Shown here in pieces: positions 10,201 through 19,573 of a stretch of DNA of 64,000 nucleotides (position 1 is its first letter; each line of letters opens with the position of its first letter). This stretch comes from Gemmatimonadaceae bacterium (GTDB lineage Bacteria; Gemmatimonadota; Gemmatimonadetes; Gemmatimonadales; Gemmatimonadaceae), in contig DATLTC010000009.1 in the NCBI GenBank assembly GCA_035533755.1, positions 62,001 to 126,000 on the forward strand, given 5' to 3'. Below the pieces are notes generated by a model. The model was given only the letters and a program-made list of their open reading frames with translations, did not search any database and was not told the origin of the DNA. Position numbers and translations under genes: made by a program.

Positions 10201-11226
10201 TTACTTCACTTTCACTTCGTTCAGGCGCGCCAGCACCATCGTCTGCATGTTCTTCGGCATCGGCGCGTATTGCAGCGACTCGGCCATCCCCTCGCCGTCC
10301 TTGATCGCCCACCGGAGGAAGGCCAGCAACTTCTTGCCCTTCTCCGCGTTCGCCTGGTTCTTGTAGAGCACGATCCACGTGAACGAGGAGATCGGGTACG
10401 ACTTGGCGCCGGGCGCGTTCACGATCGAGATCCGGAAGTCGGTGGACTTGGGCAGCCGCGCCGCCGTACCGGCCGCGGCAAACGTGGCGCCTTCGAGCGA
10501 CGGAGCCAGGTAGGCGGTGCCATCGGCGTTCTTCATCAGCGCATAGGGCAGGTGATTGAGGAGAGCGTAGGCGAGTTCAACGTAGCCCACCGCCCCCACG
10601 ACCTGCTTGATCTGACCGGCCACGCCTTCGGTGCCCTTGGCCCCGATGCCGACGGGCCACTCCACCGAGATGCTCTTGCCCGGGCCCTTGGCCCATTCCG
10701 GGCTCACGTGCGACAGGTAGTCGGTCACGATGTACGTCGTGCCGCTGCCCTCGGAACGATGGACGACCAGGATGTCGATGTCCGGGAGTTGCACGCCGGG
10801 ATTCAGCTTGGCGATCCGCGGGTCGTTCCATTTCGTGATCTTGCCGAGATAGATATCGGCGAGCAGCGGTCCATCCATCTTGAGGGGCACGTGCACGGTC
10901 GGAAGGTTGTAGCTGATCGCCACCGCCCCGATCACGGTCGGGATGTGGAAGATCGGGCCACCCTTCGCCCCCGCCAACTGCTCATTGGTCATCGGCGCGT
11001 CCGTGGCGCCGAAATCGACCGTCAGCTGCGAGAGCTGCTGGATGCCGCCGCCGGACCCGATCGACTGATAGTTGATCTTGATCCCCGTCTGCTTCGCGTA
11101 GGCGTCCGCCCACTTGGAATAGATCGGCTGGGCGAACGTCGAGCCGGCGCCGGTGAGATCCACGCCCTGCGCGCCGGCGGTGGCGCCGACGAGGAGAACC
11201 GCTGCTGCCAGGAGGTAACGCTTCAT
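10201..11226 (-). CDS. pstS: Phosphate-binding periplasmic protein PstS
   Basis: Captures phosphate for the PstCAB importer. 341 residues with a cleavable signal peptide (MKRYLLAAAVLLVGATAGAQ) and the PstS fold. Phosphate-binding motifs are visible: TGAGSTFAQPIYSKW, IGSGGGIQQL, DFGATDAPMT and HRSEGSGTTYI. No lipobox cysteine, so it is probably soluble in the periplasm. It lies 31 bases downstream of the porin gene and is likely cotranscribed with it. Confidence 0.95.
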   Translation of the reverse strand: MKRYLLAAAVLLVGATAGAQGVDLTGAGSTFAQPIYSKWADAYAKQTGIKINYQSIGSGGGIQQLSQLTVDFGATDAPMTNEQLAGAKGGPIFHIPTVIGAVAISYNLPTVHVPLKMDGPLLADIYLGKITKWNDPRIAKLNPGVQLPDIDILVVHRSEGSGTTYIVTDYLSHVSPEWAKGPGKSISVEWPVGIGAKGTEGVAGQIKQVVGAVGYVELAYALLNHLPYALMKNADGTAYLAPSLEGATFAAAGTAARLPKSTDFRISIVNAPGAKSYPISSFTWIVLYKNQANAEKGKKLLAFLRWAIKDGEGMAESLQYAPMPKNMQTMVLARLNEVKVK

Positions 11227-11257
11227 GTGTCGATGATCCTCGGTGTGCGTTGTGAGA

Positions 11258-12364
11258 CTAGAAGCCGATGATGAAATGGAAGTAGAAGGCCTTCAGATCC
11301 GCGGTGCTGCCGTTGTGCCCTTCGATGTCCTGGAAATCGGCGTACACGGTGGACTTCTGGCTGATGTCGTAGCCGATGCCGCCGATGAGATACCGCTGAT
11401 ACGGGTCCAGGCTGTTGTCCGGCTTGTACTGATCGGCGCGGAGCACCACCGACCACGGATCGTTCTTCGTGTGATTGAGGAACGCCAGCGGGCGGACGAT
11501 CGTGAACGCCGACGTCACGGCCCCGGTGACGGTGCTCACCGTCGGGTTCGTGGCCGAGTCGTTGCCGTCGGTCCGGCTGTCGTATTCGCCCACCACCGTC
11601 AGCCGAGGATCGTGGACCACCGCCACGTGCAGACCCCAGCGATCCTTCTGCAGTCCCGGGCCGTTGACGTTGAAGTTGCTCGGATTGTAGCCCTTCCAGA
11701 AGTACGGGCTGATCTGCAGCGTCTTGAACATCCCCGCGCCGTCCTGGTTGCCCAGCGGCGTCCAGCTCAGCCGGGCACTCACATCCTTGAACCGGTCCGT
11801 CTCGTAATGGCCGTAGCCGTTGCCGTTGTATACGCCGGCCATCAACTGGCCCTGCTTTCCGGGAAGCGTCAGGAGCGCCACCGCGCCGAGGTCCGACGAC
11901 GGCACGAACGAGAGGTAGTCGATCGGCGTGTTCGTGATGCCGCGCTGCCAGAAGCCCTCCATCATGTCGATCTCGGGCGTCTGCGTGAGCCCGAACCGGA
12001 AGGTGAGCGCCGCCGGATCCTTGCCCTGGTCCTTCCACGCCGACCACTCCATGAACGCGTACTTCAGGCGGGACGTCCATCCCGCATAATACGCGCCGCT
12101 GGTCGTCGTGTTCGTGTTCTGGTACACGTCCGTGGTCACGCGCACGGTGACGTTGTCCCCTGCGGGCATGATGAAGTTCAGATACGCGCGCGTGAGGTCG
12201 AACTTGTTGATGGCGCGCTGCGCCTTGGTGCCGCCGTTCTGCCAATCAAAGTACACCACGCCCGAGAACTTGAGCGGAGTGCCGACCGGGGTTTGCGCTG
12301 CGACGCCGGTCGCCGCGACGGCGACGAACGCGGCGGCGGTGGCCAGACGAGGGAGAGATCGCAT
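11258..12364 (-). CDS. Outer-membrane porin, probably phosphate-related
   Basis: 368 residues with a signal peptide (cleavage after GVAAQ), a mature sequence rich in alternating polar/aromatic beta-strands, and a C-terminal phenylalanine (FHFIIGF), the usual signal for outer-membrane barrel insertion. Strands such as RAYLNFIMPAGDNVTVRVTTDVYQ fit an OprP/OprO-like or general porin barrel. Being the first gene before pstS and having a candidate Pho box upstream suggests it lets phosphate cross the outer membrane; substrate specificity is inference from context. Confidence 0.75.
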   Translation of the reverse strand: MRSLPRLATAAAFVAVAATGVAAQTPVGTPLKFSGVVYFDWQNGGTKAQRAINKFDLTRAYLNFIMPAGDNVTVRVTTDVYQNTNTTTSGAYYAGWTSRLKYAFMEWSAWKDQGKDPAALTFRFGLTQTPEIDMMEGFWQRGITNTPIDYLSFVPSSDLGAVALLTLPGKQGQLMAGVYNGNGYGHYETDRFKDVSARLSWTPLGNQDGAGMFKTLQISPYFWKGYNPSNFNVNGPGLQKDRWGLHVAVVHDPRLTVVGEYDSRTDGNDSATNPTVSTVTGAVTSAFTIVRPLAFLNHTKNDPWSVVLRADQYKPDNSLDPYQRYLIGGIGYDISQKSTVYADFQDIEGHNGSTADLKAFYFHFIIGF

Positions 12365-12413
12365 GTGGGCTCGCTGAGAGGGTGAGCAGTGGTTTGGCGT
12401 GAGGGTAGGCGGC

Positions 12414-12449
12414 GGGTCCGCCCCAGCGAGTTCAAGGCTAGGCGGACCC
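12414..12449. repeat. Perfect 9-bp inverted repeat in the porin promoter region
   Basis: GGGTCCGCC at 12414-12422 pairs with GGCGGACCC at 12441-12449, enclosing 18 bases. On the minus strand the loop contains TAGCCT (12440-12435), a possible -10 for the porin-pst operon, so the repeat could be an operator or an mRNA leader hairpin. No U-tract follows, so it is not a normal terminator. Confidence 0.45.
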
Positions 12450-12450
12450 T

Positions 12451-12488
12451 GTCACGACGCTCGCCCGGGTTCGTAACAGCCGGGTAAA
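12451..12488 (-). promoter_or_regulatory. Candidate Pho box of the porin-pst operon
   Basis: On the minus strand TTTAC (12488-12484) and GTTAC (12477-12473) start 11 bases apart, and GTGAC (12455-12451) follows in the same 11-base register two steps later. The GTGAC unit ends 10 bases before the possible -10 TAGCCT (12440-12435), matching the Pho box to -10 distance known for PhoB promoters. The location before the phosphate operon supports a PhoB-type site; binding is not proven. Confidence 0.5.
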
Positions 12489-12520
12489 GGCGGCCGCCGC
12501 GTCCCGGTCGCGCGTCCGCG

Positions 12521-12549
12521 TTGACGCCGGGCCCGCGCGGCGCTACTCT
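12521..12549 (+). promoter_or_regulatory. Candidate sigma-70-type promoter of the MFS gene
   Basis: TTGACG (12521-12526), a 17-base spacer and TACTCT (12544-12549). It gives a leader of about 46 bases before the ATG at 12603, which has a GGGAGG ribosome binding site. Confidence 0.5.
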
Positions 12550-12602
12550 CGCGCCCGCAGTGGCGTTCCGGTTTCCATTCCCCAGACCCGCGGGAGGCGC
12601 GC

Positions 12603-13841
12603 ATGGGCTTGCTCGCCGAGTGGCAGCAGCTCGATCGACGGCAGCGCAGCGCGTGCATCGCCAGCTTCCTCGGCTGGACGCTCGATGCGTTCGACTTCTT
12701 TCTCATGGTCTTCGTCCTCGGGGCCGTGGCCAAGGAGTTCGGCACCGACGTCAAGACCGTCGCCTTCGCCATCACGCTCACGCTGGCCATGCGGCCATTG
12801 GGGGCGCTGGCGTTCGGCCTGCTCGCCGATCGCTACGGGCGCCGGCCCGTATTGATGATCGACATCCTCCTGTTCTCGGTGCTGGAGCTCGCCTCGGCGT
12901 TCGCGCCGTCGCTCGTCGTGCTCCTCGTCCTCCGCGCGGCGTTCGGATTCGCGATGGGGGGCGAATGGGGAATCGGCGCCTCGTTGGTGATGGAATCGAT
13001 CCCCGCGCGCACGCGCGGCCTCGCATCGGGGATTCTGCAGGAGGGGTATGCCTTCGGCTACCTGCTGGCTGCCGTCGTCTACGGCCTCCTGTTCAACACC
13101 ATCGGGTGGCGCGGCATGTTCGCGGTGGGGATCGTCCCGGCGCTGCTCGTCCTCTACATCCGGCAGGGGGTGGAGGAGTCGCCGGCGTGGGAGCGAATGC
13201 GGGGAAAGCCGCGCCCCAGCTTCCTGGCCTCCATCCGCGGGCACTGGAAGCTGTTCGCGTACGTCGTGGTGCTGATGACCGCGTTCAACTTCTTCAGTCA
13301 CGGCACCCAGGATCTCTATCCCACGTTCCTCCAGGCGCAACACCACTTCTCCACCGGTACGGTGAGCCTGATCACGATCGTCGCCAACATCGGCGCGATC
13401 ACGGGCGGCGTCTTCTTCGGCACGCTCTCCCAGCGCATCGGACGCCGCACGGCGATCGTGATCGCCGCGCTGTTCGGGCTGCTGATGATCCCGCTCTGGT
13501 CGCTGGCATCCGGTGCCGTGGTGCTGGGGCTCGGCGCCTTCCTGATGCAGGTGGCGGTGCAGGGGGCCTGGGGGGTGATCCCGGCCCACCTCAACGAGCT
13601 TTCCCCGGATGAGGTGCGCGGCACCTTTCCCGGGTTCGCCTACCAGCTCGGCAACTTCCTCGCCTCCGCCAACGCCACGATCCAGGCCTGGATCGCCGAC
13701 AAGCGGGGGGGCAACTATGGGTTCGCGCTGGCGGTGGTCGCGGCCCTGGTGGCCGTCGTGATCGCCTTCCTCACGGCGGCAGGGCCCGAGGCGCGCGGCG
13801 TGACGTTCGGGGGGACGGGGGACGATATCGCGGGAGAGTGA
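12603..13841 (+). CDS. MFS transporter of the sialate/lactate-type (SHS-like) family
   Basis: Inner-membrane secondary transporter of 412 residues and about 12 membrane helices. The loop 2-3 signature of the major facilitator superfamily is present (GLLADRYGRRPVLM), as is the acidic residue-containing first helix (LGWTLDAFDFFLMVFVLGAV) typical of sialic-acid/lactate or metabolite:proton symporters. The motif GGEWGIGASLVMESIPARTRG also fits that group. GGGAGG sits 7 bases before ATG 12603. Substrate is probably a carboxylate but cannot be fixed from sequence. It is monocistronic between the divergent pst operon and the rplM promoter. Confidence 0.8.
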   Translation: MGLLAEWQQLDRRQRSACIASFLGWTLDAFDFFLMVFVLGAVAKEFGTDVKTVAFAITLTLAMRPLGALAFGLLADRYGRRPVLMIDILLFSVLELASAFAPSLVVLLVLRAAFGFAMGGEWGIGASLVMESIPARTRGLASGILQEGYAFGYLLAAVVYGLLFNTIGWRGMFAVGIVPALLVLYIRQGVEESPAWERMRGKPRPSFLASIRGHWKLFAYVVVLMTAFNFFSHGTQDLYPTFLQAQHHFSTGTVSLITIVANIGAITGGVFFGTLSQRIGRRTAIVIAALFGLLMIPLWSLASGAVVLGLGAFLMQVAVQGAWGVIPAHLNELSPDEVRGTFPGFAYQLGNFLASANATIQAWIADKRGGNYGFALAVVAALVAVVIAFLTAAGPEARGVTFGGTGDDIAGE

Positions 13842-13846
13842 CCGCG

Positions 13847-13875
13847 TTGACAGGCGCTAAGTGCTTGCGTAGCTT
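13847..13875 (+). promoter_or_regulatory. Promoter of rplM-rpsI
   Basis: Consensus -35 TTGACA (13847-13852), a 17-base spacer and -10 TAGCTT (13870-13875). The position just after the MFS stop and before a ribosomal operon makes this the clearest promoter in the window. Confidence 0.7.
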
Positions 13876-13878
13876 AGA

Positions 13879-13914
13879 GGTCTGTCTAAAACGCCGTCTT
13901 CGGCGGCCGAGACC
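13879..13914 (+). promoter_or_regulatory. Structured 5' leader of the rplM-rpsI mRNA
   Basis: GGTCT (13879-13883) can pair with AGACC (13910-13914), enclosing a second hairpin CGCCG-TCTT-CGGCG (13892-13905). It begins near the expected transcription start and could be a ribosomal-protein autoregulatory leader. It does not match a leader family I can name with confidence. Confidence 0.35.
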
Positions 13915-13971
13915 CGGGTTGCAGCCAGCACCGGTGAGGCGCAGCACCCACATCGTTCGTCAGGGCAGTCA

Positions 13972-14421
13972 ATGAAGACGTTCAGCGCCACCCCGCGCGA
14001 CATCGAGCAGCGGTGGTTCATCGTGGACGCAGACGGCATGGTGCTCGGCCGCCTCGCATCCGAAATCGCGAAGGTCATTCGCGGCAAGCACAAGCCCATC
14101 TTCACCCCGCACATGGACACCGGTGACAACGTCATCGTGATCAATGCGGCCAAGGTCAGGGTCACCGGGCGGAAGGCGGAGCAGAAGCGCTACTTCACGT
14201 ACACCGGGTACATGGGCCACGAGCGGCACACGCCGTTCGCCACCATGCTGGCCAAGCACCCCGAGCGCGTGATCGAGAAGGCGGTGCACGGCATGCTTCC
14301 CAAGACGGCCCTCGGCCGCCAGGTCCTGCGCGGCAAGCTGCGCGTGTACGCAGGCGCCGAGCATCCGCACGCGGCACAGCAGCCCACGCCGCTTCCCATC
14401 AAGAAGAGCGAGACCAAGTAA
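13972..14421 (+). CDS. rplM: 50S ribosomal protein L13
   Basis: 149 residues, near the normal length of L13. Recognised by [19 protein letters not shown], the basic [27 protein letters not shown] and [23 protein letters not shown]. It assembles early into the large subunit. The stop codon TAA shares its last base with the ATG of rpsI, so the two are translationally coupled, the standard L13-S9 pairing. The leader has a consensus promoter and a hairpin. Confidence 0.97.
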   Translation: MKTFSATPRDIEQRWFIVDADGMVLGRLASEIAKVIRGKHKPIFTPHMDTGDNVIVINAAKVRVTGRKAEQKRYFTYTGYMGHERHTPFATMLAKHPERVIEKAVHGMLPKTALGRQVLRGKLRVYAGAEHPHAAQQPTPLPIKKSETK

Positions 14422-14816
14422 TGGCCGACACGACCACGATCCACGCGATCGGCCGCCGCAAAGAGGCGGTGTGCCGCGTCTACATCAAGCCGGGCTCCGG
14501 CAAGTGGGACGTCAACGGGCGCACGCTCGGCGACTTCTTCCCGCGGCCCACGCTGGTGTCGGCCATCCAGCAGCCGTTCACGGCGACCGACACGCTCGGC
14601 CGTTACGATGTCAAGGCGAAATGCGAAGGCGGCGGCCAGAACGGCCAGGCCGGCGCGCTTCGCCTCGCGGTGGCCCGCGCCCTCGTCATGATCGACGAGG
14701 AGCACCGCCGCAAACTGCGTGACCTCGGCCTCCTGACGCGCGACGCCAGGGCGGTCGAGCGCAAGAAGCCGGGCCGTCCCAAGGCCCGCAAGCGGTTCCA
14801 GTTCAGTAAGCGCTAG
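14421..14816 (+). CDS. rpsI: 30S ribosomal protein S9
   Basis: 131 residues ending in the invariant S9 tail (RPKARKRFQFSKR) whose terminal arginine reaches the P-site tRNA. The N-terminal IHAIGRRKEAVCRVYIKPGSG and central GGGQNGQAGALRLAVARAL are family motifs. It overlaps rplM by one base. Confidence 0.97.
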   Translation: MADTTTIHAIGRRKEAVCRVYIKPGSGKWDVNGRTLGDFFPRPTLVSAIQQPFTATDTLGRYDVKAKCEGGGQNGQAGALRLAVARALVMIDEEHRRKLRDLGLLTRDARAVERKKPGRPKARKRFQFSKR

Positions 14817-14982
14817 TCGCGTGGGTGGGGGTGGGCGGGGGCTTGGTCTCCCGTCCGCCACTCACCGGCGCGGGCCGTTCATCTCTCACCCTTCCCGAGC
14901 CCTCGCGGGTGCCGATTCATCGGTTCGCGACGGGCGCTGACGGCGGGGGACGATCAAACCAAACCGAGGGTAGTCTCGCACC
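14817..14982 (+). promoter_or_regulatory. Leader region of rpsB
   Basis: No gene is seen in these 166 bases. A small hairpin CCGA-TTCA-TCGG lies near 14918-14929. TAGTCT at 14971-14976 sits 6 bases before the rpsB ATG and resembles the -10 elements in this window, but no good -35 accompanies it. There is no clear rpsI terminator, so read-through from rplM-rpsI is possible. Confidence 0.3.
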
Positions 14983-15918
<936 letters not shown>

Positions 15919-15929
15919 CTCCGGATCGA

Positions 15930-15948
15930 CGGCCCGCCCGGCGGGCCG
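15930..15948 (+). other. GC hairpin between rpsB and tsf
   Basis: An 8-bp stem (CGGCCCGC with GCGGGCCG) closes a 3-base loop 11 bases after the rpsB stop. No U-tract follows, so it may stabilise the rpsB 3' end or act with the next hairpin as an attenuator. Confidence 0.45.
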
Positions 15949-15982
15949 CTGGTCGCGGCGCCTGCCGCTGCAGCACCGACAG

Positions 15983-16010
15983 ACGCCGCCGGCTCCCGCT
16001 GGCGGCGTTT
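15983..16010 (+). terminator. Terminator-like hairpin (attenuator) between rpsB and tsf
   Basis: ACGCCGCCGGC (15983-15993) and GCTGGCGGCGT (15998-16008) form an 11-bp stem with one G-U pair and a TCCC loop. Only three T follow, so termination should be partial, consistent with rpsB being expressed above tsf. Confidence 0.5.
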
Positions 16011-16041
16011 CCACGACTCAGACCGTAGGACGGATCAATAC

Positions 16042-16641
16042 ATGGCACCATTTTCCGCGAAAGACGTCCAGGAGCTGCGCCAGCGTACCGGCGCCGGCAT
16101 GATGGACTGCAAGAAGGCCCTCGACGAGACCGGGGGCGATATCGACAAGGCCGTGGAGAACCTGCGCTCGCGCGGCGTGGCCAAGGCCGAGAAACGCGCC
16201 GGCCGCACGACCAGCGAGGGCATCATCGGACACTACATCCACCACAACGGCAAGGTGGCGGCGCTGGTCGAGATCAACTGCGAAACCGACTTCGTGGCCC
16301 GCACCGATGATTTCAAGGACCTCGCCCGCTTCATCGCCGAACACATCGCGGCCACCGCGCCGCTGGCCGTGGACAAGGACGGGATCCCCGCCGCGGTGGT
16401 GGATTCGGAGCGCCGGATCGCCGAGGAGCAGACGCGCCAGAGTGGCAAGCCCGAGGCCATGCTCCAGAAGATCGTGGACGGCAAGATCGAGGCGTTCTTC
16501 AAGGACGTGACGCTGCTCAGCCAGCCCTGGGTGCGCGACCCCAAGAAGACGATCTCCGACCTCGTCAAGGAAGTCTCGGCCAAGACCGGCGAGAACATCC
16601 AGGTCAAGCGCTTCGCGCGCCTGCAGCTCGGCGAGGGCTGA
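16042..16641 (+). CDS. tsf: Elongation factor Ts (short form)
   Basis: Guanine nucleotide exchange factor for EF-Tu. The 199-residue length matches the short bacterial EF-Ts rather than the 280-residue E. coli form. The UBA-like N terminus [18 protein letters not shown], the catalytic core around [17 protein letters not shown] (the TDF motif inserts in EF-Tu) and the C-terminal [17 protein letters not shown] are intact. It is separated from rpsB by 123 bases with two hairpins and from pyrH by 5 bases. Confidence 0.96.
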   Translation: MAPFSAKDVQELRQRTGAGMMDCKKALDETGGDIDKAVENLRSRGVAKAEKRAGRTTSEGIIGHYIHHNGKVAALVEINCETDFVARTDDFKDLARFIAEHIAATAPLAVDKDGIPAAVVDSERRIAEEQTRQSGKPEAMLQKIVDGKIEAFFKDVTLLSQPWVRDPKKTISDLVKEVSAKTGENIQVKRFARLQLGEG

Positions 16642-16646
16642 GCCCC

Positions 16647-17360
16647 ATGGCCGAGCTCCGCTATCCGCGCGTGCTGATCAAGCTCTCCGGTGAAGCCCTG
16701 GCCGGAAAGATGGGGTTCGGCTTCGATTTCGAAACCATCGACCGCCTGGCCGACGAGGTGGTCTCCGTGGTCCGCCTGGGCGCCACGGTGGGCATGGTGA
16801 TCGGCGGCGGCAACATCGTGCGCGGCACCATCCTCTCGAAGATGGGGATGGACCGCGTCACCGCCGACTACATGGGCATGCTCGGCACCGTCATCAATGC
16901 GCTCGCGGTGCAGGACATTCTCGAGCGCAAAGGCATCGTCACCCGCGTCATGACGGCCATCCGGATGGAGGAACTCGCCGAGCCCTACATCCGGCGCCGC
17001 GCCCTCCGCCACTTCGAGAAGGGGCGGAGCGTGATCTTTGCCGCCGGTACCGGCAATCCCTATTTTTCCACCGACACCGCGGCGGTCCTGCGCGCCATCC
17101 AGATCAAGGCCGACGTGATCATCAAGGCCACGAGCGTGGACGGCGTGTATTCGGCGGATCCCAAGCAGGACCCCACCGCCACGCGGTACGAGGAGATCAG
17201 CTACCGCGACGTCATGATCGAGGAGTTGAAGGTGATGGACCAGACGGCTGTCACGCTCTGCAAGGAAAACGACCTGCCCTTGATCGTTCTCAACATCCAT
17301 CGACCTGGCGCCATCGCCCGCGCGGTCCGCGGGGAGCGCGAAGGAACTCTCGTCCGATGA
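16647..17360 (+). CDS. pyrH: UMP kinase
   Basis: Phosphorylates UMP to UDP in pyrimidine synthesis. 237 residues of the amino-acid-kinase fold: [11 protein letters not shown], the glycine-rich [22 protein letters not shown], and the nucleotide-site [13 protein letters not shown] plus [13 protein letters not shown]. It lies between tsf and frr in the conserved translation cluster and overlaps frr by 4 bases. Confidence 0.97.
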   Translation: MAELRYPRVLIKLSGEALAGKMGFGFDFETIDRLADEVVSVVRLGATVGMVIGGGNIVRGTILSKMGMDRVTADYMGMLGTVINALAVQDILERKGIVTRVMTAIRMEELAEPYIRRRALRHFEKGRSVIFAAGTGNPYFSTDTAAVLRAIQIKADVIIKATSVDGVYSADPKQDPTATRYEEISYRDVMIEELKVMDQTAVTLCKENDLPLIVLNIHRPGAIARAVRGEREGTLVR

Positions 17361-17911
17361 GCACAATCCAAGACATCCTGAAGGAATGCCGCGGCACCAT
17401 GGAGAAGGGCCTCGAGAGCACGAAGCGCGAATTCTCCACGCTCCGCTCGGGCAAAGCCTCGCCCAACATGCTCGATACCGTGCGCGTCGAGGTGTACGGC
17501 TCGCTGCTCGGGATGAACCAGGTGGCCACCGTGTCGTCGCCCGAACCGCGCACGCTGATCGTCACCCCGTTCGACAAGAGCCAGAGCAAGGTGATCGAGA
17601 AGGCGATTCGCGACGCCAACCTCGGGCTCGAACCGTCCAGCCAGGGCGCCGTGATCCGCGTGCCGCTGCCGATGATGAACGAGGAGCGGCGAAAGGAGCT
17701 GGTCAAGGTCATGCACAAGATGGCCGAGGAAGGGAAGATCGCCATTCGCCACGCCCGCACCCACGCCCGCGAGTCGGCCAAGAAGCTGCAGGGCGTGTCC
17801 GAGGATGACGTGAAGCACGGCGAGAAGGACATCCAGAAGCTCCACGACGACTTCATTCACAAGGTCGACGAGTTGATCAAGGTGAAGGAAGCCGAGATCA
17901 TGGAAGTCTGA
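17357..17911 (+). CDS. frr: Ribosome recycling factor
   Basis: Splits post-termination ribosomes together with EF-G. 184 residues, the usual length, with the helical domain I ends ([20 protein letters not shown] and [19 protein letters not shown]) and domain II segment [20 protein letters not shown]. The basic [19 protein letters not shown] stretch is typical. Coupled to pyrH. Confidence 0.97.
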   Translation: MSTIQDILKECRGTMEKGLESTKREFSTLRSGKASPNMLDTVRVEVYGSLLGMNQVATVSSPEPRTLIVTPFDKSQSKVIEKAIRDANLGLEPSSQGAVIRVPLPMMNEERRKELVKVMHKMAEEGKIAIRHARTHARESAKKLQGVSEDDVKHGEKDIQKLHDDFIHKVDELIKVKEAEIMEV

Positions 17912-17927
17912 CGCGAGGCCTCGTGGT

Positions 17928-18680
17928 GTGCCGGACCTGACAGGCGAGGAGCTGCTGGGGCGCATCCGCCTGCACGGGCGCATTCCGCGCCACGTGGCCA
18001 TCATCATGGATGGCAACGGCCGGTGGGCGCGCGACCGCGTCATGCCGCGCACGTACGGCCACCGCGCCGGCATGCAGTCGGTGCGCGAGGTCGTCGAGGC
18101 GGCGATCGAGGTCGGCCTCGAATCGCTCTCCCTGTTCGCCTTCTCCAAGGAGAACTGGCAGCGGCCCAAGCGCGAGGTCTCGGCCCTCATGTCGCTGCTC
18201 GAGGAGTACATCCAGCGCGAGGCCGATGCGCTGGACGAGCACGGCGTGCGCGTGCGCGTGCTCGGCGAGATCGAGCGGCTGACGCCGCCCGCCGCCGCCG
18301 CCGTGGCCCGCGTCACGGCCCAGACCGCCGCCAACGACCGCCTCGCGCTCAATCTGTTCATCTCCTACGGCGCGCGCGCCGAGCTCGTCCGCGCCGCGCG
18401 GTCCCTGGCCGAGGACGTCGCGGCGGGGCGGCTGTCGCCCGGCCAGATCGACGAGGCCGCGTTCGAGGGCCGCCTGTATACCGCCGGCATGGTGGATCCC
18501 GATCTGCTCATCCGCACGTCGGGCGAGCAGCGCATCTCCAACTTCATGCTCTGGCAACTCGCCTACACGGAGCTCTACGTGTCACCCGTCCTCTGGCCCG
18601 ACTTCCGCCGGCCGCAATTCTACGAAGCCATTCTCGCCTTCCAGGCGCGCGATCGCCGGTTCGGCCGCGTGACCGTCTGA
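17928..18680 (+). CDS. uppS: Undecaprenyl diphosphate synthase (isoprenyl transferase)
   Basis: Condenses isopentenyl diphosphate into the C55 carrier lipid for cell-wall synthesis. 250 residues with the catalytic IIMDGNGRWA (Asp of MDGNGRWA), FAFSKENWQRPKREV, and the signature DPDLLIRTSGEQRISNFMLW ending near YVSPVLWPDF. Start is GTG 17928. The stop overlaps the next ATG (TGATG). Confidence 0.96.
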   Translation: MPDLTGEELLGRIRLHGRIPRHVAIIMDGNGRWARDRVMPRTYGHRAGMQSVREVVEAAIEVGLESLSLFAFSKENWQRPKREVSALMSLLEEYIQREADALDEHGVRVRVLGEIERLTPPAAAAVARVTAQTAANDRLALNLFISYGARAELVRAARSLAEDVAAGRLSPGQIDEAAFEGRLYTAGMVDPDLLIRTSGEQRISNFMLWQLAYTELYVSPVLWPDFRRPQFYEAILAFQARDRRFGRVTV

Positions 18681-19573
18681 TGGGCGAGCTGTCGCGCCGG
18701 GTCCTGTTCGCGGTCGTCGCCGCGCCGATCGTCGTCGCCATCCTCCTGTGGGGCGGCGCGGCGCTGGCGGCCCTCCTCGCCGTGGCCTCCGCGCTCGCGG
18801 CGTGGGAGTTCTTCCGCCTCGCGCGCGCCGCCGGCAACCAACCCCTGGACGACATCGGCATCGGACTGGCCGGCCTCACCCCGCTCGCCGTGCACGCCCG
18901 CTATCTGGGCATCTACGTCGTGCGCCCGGTCGACATCATCGTCGTCGTCCTCGCCGTGTGCACCCTGTCGCTCTGGATGCGGGGATCGCGCGGGCAGCCC
19001 ATGGCGTCGCTCGGCGTGACCCTGTTCGGCGCGCTGTACAGCGGCTGCACGCTGTCGTTCGCGTATGCGTTGCGCTATCACCCGTACGCTCTGGGCGGAC
19101 GCGACGTGGACATCGGCGGCCACCAGGTGCTCATCGCCGCCGGCGGAGTGATCGTCATGCTCCCCGTCCTCGTCACCTGGGCCACCGACATCGGGGCCTA
19201 TGCCGTGGGGCGCACCCTGGGCAAGCGCAAGCTGATGCCCTCGGTGAGCCCCGGAAAGACCGTGGCCGGCGCCGTCGGCGGGATCATCGCCAGCGGCCTC
19301 GTCACCTACGCGTTCGCGGAATACGTGCTCCGTCCGGTGGCCCAGCTCGGGCTCACTCCCGTCGGGATTGCCGTGTTCGCGGTGGTGGTGAGCATCGCGG
19401 CGCAGGCGGGCGACCTGTTCGAGTCGCTGCTCAAGCGCGAGGCCGGCGTCAAGGACAGCTCGACCCTGATTCCGGGCCATGGCGGCATCCTGGATCGGCT
19501 CGACAGCCTGTTCTTCGTATTGCCGGTGGCGTATCTGCTCCTCGGCCTGCTGCTCGTCCCGGCGCCGCTATGA
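18680..19573 (+). CDS. cdsA: Phosphatidate cytidylyltransferase (CDP-diglyceride synthase)
   Basis: Makes CDP-diacylglycerol for phospholipid synthesis. About 297 residues and eight membrane segments. The C-terminal CDS signature is present: SLLKREAGVKDSSTLIPGHG followed by GILDR. ATG 18680 overlaps the uppS stop by one base. Its product feeds PssA and Psd, which are encoded at 54828-56428 in this window. Confidence 0.95.
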   Translation: MGELSRRVLFAVVAAPIVVAILLWGGAALAALLAVASALAAWEFFRLARAAGNQPLDDIGIGLAGLTPLAVHARYLGIYVVRPVDIIVVVLAVCTLSLWMRGSRGQPMASLGVTLFGALYSGCTLSFAYALRYHPYALGGRDVDIGGHQVLIAAGGVIVMLPVLVTWATDIGAYAVGRTLGKRKLMPSVSPGKTVAGAVGGIIASGLVTYAFAEYVLRPVAQLGLTPVGIAVFAVVVSIAAQAGDLFESLLKREAGVKDSSTLIPGHGGILDRLDSLFFVLPVAYLLLGLLLVPAPL

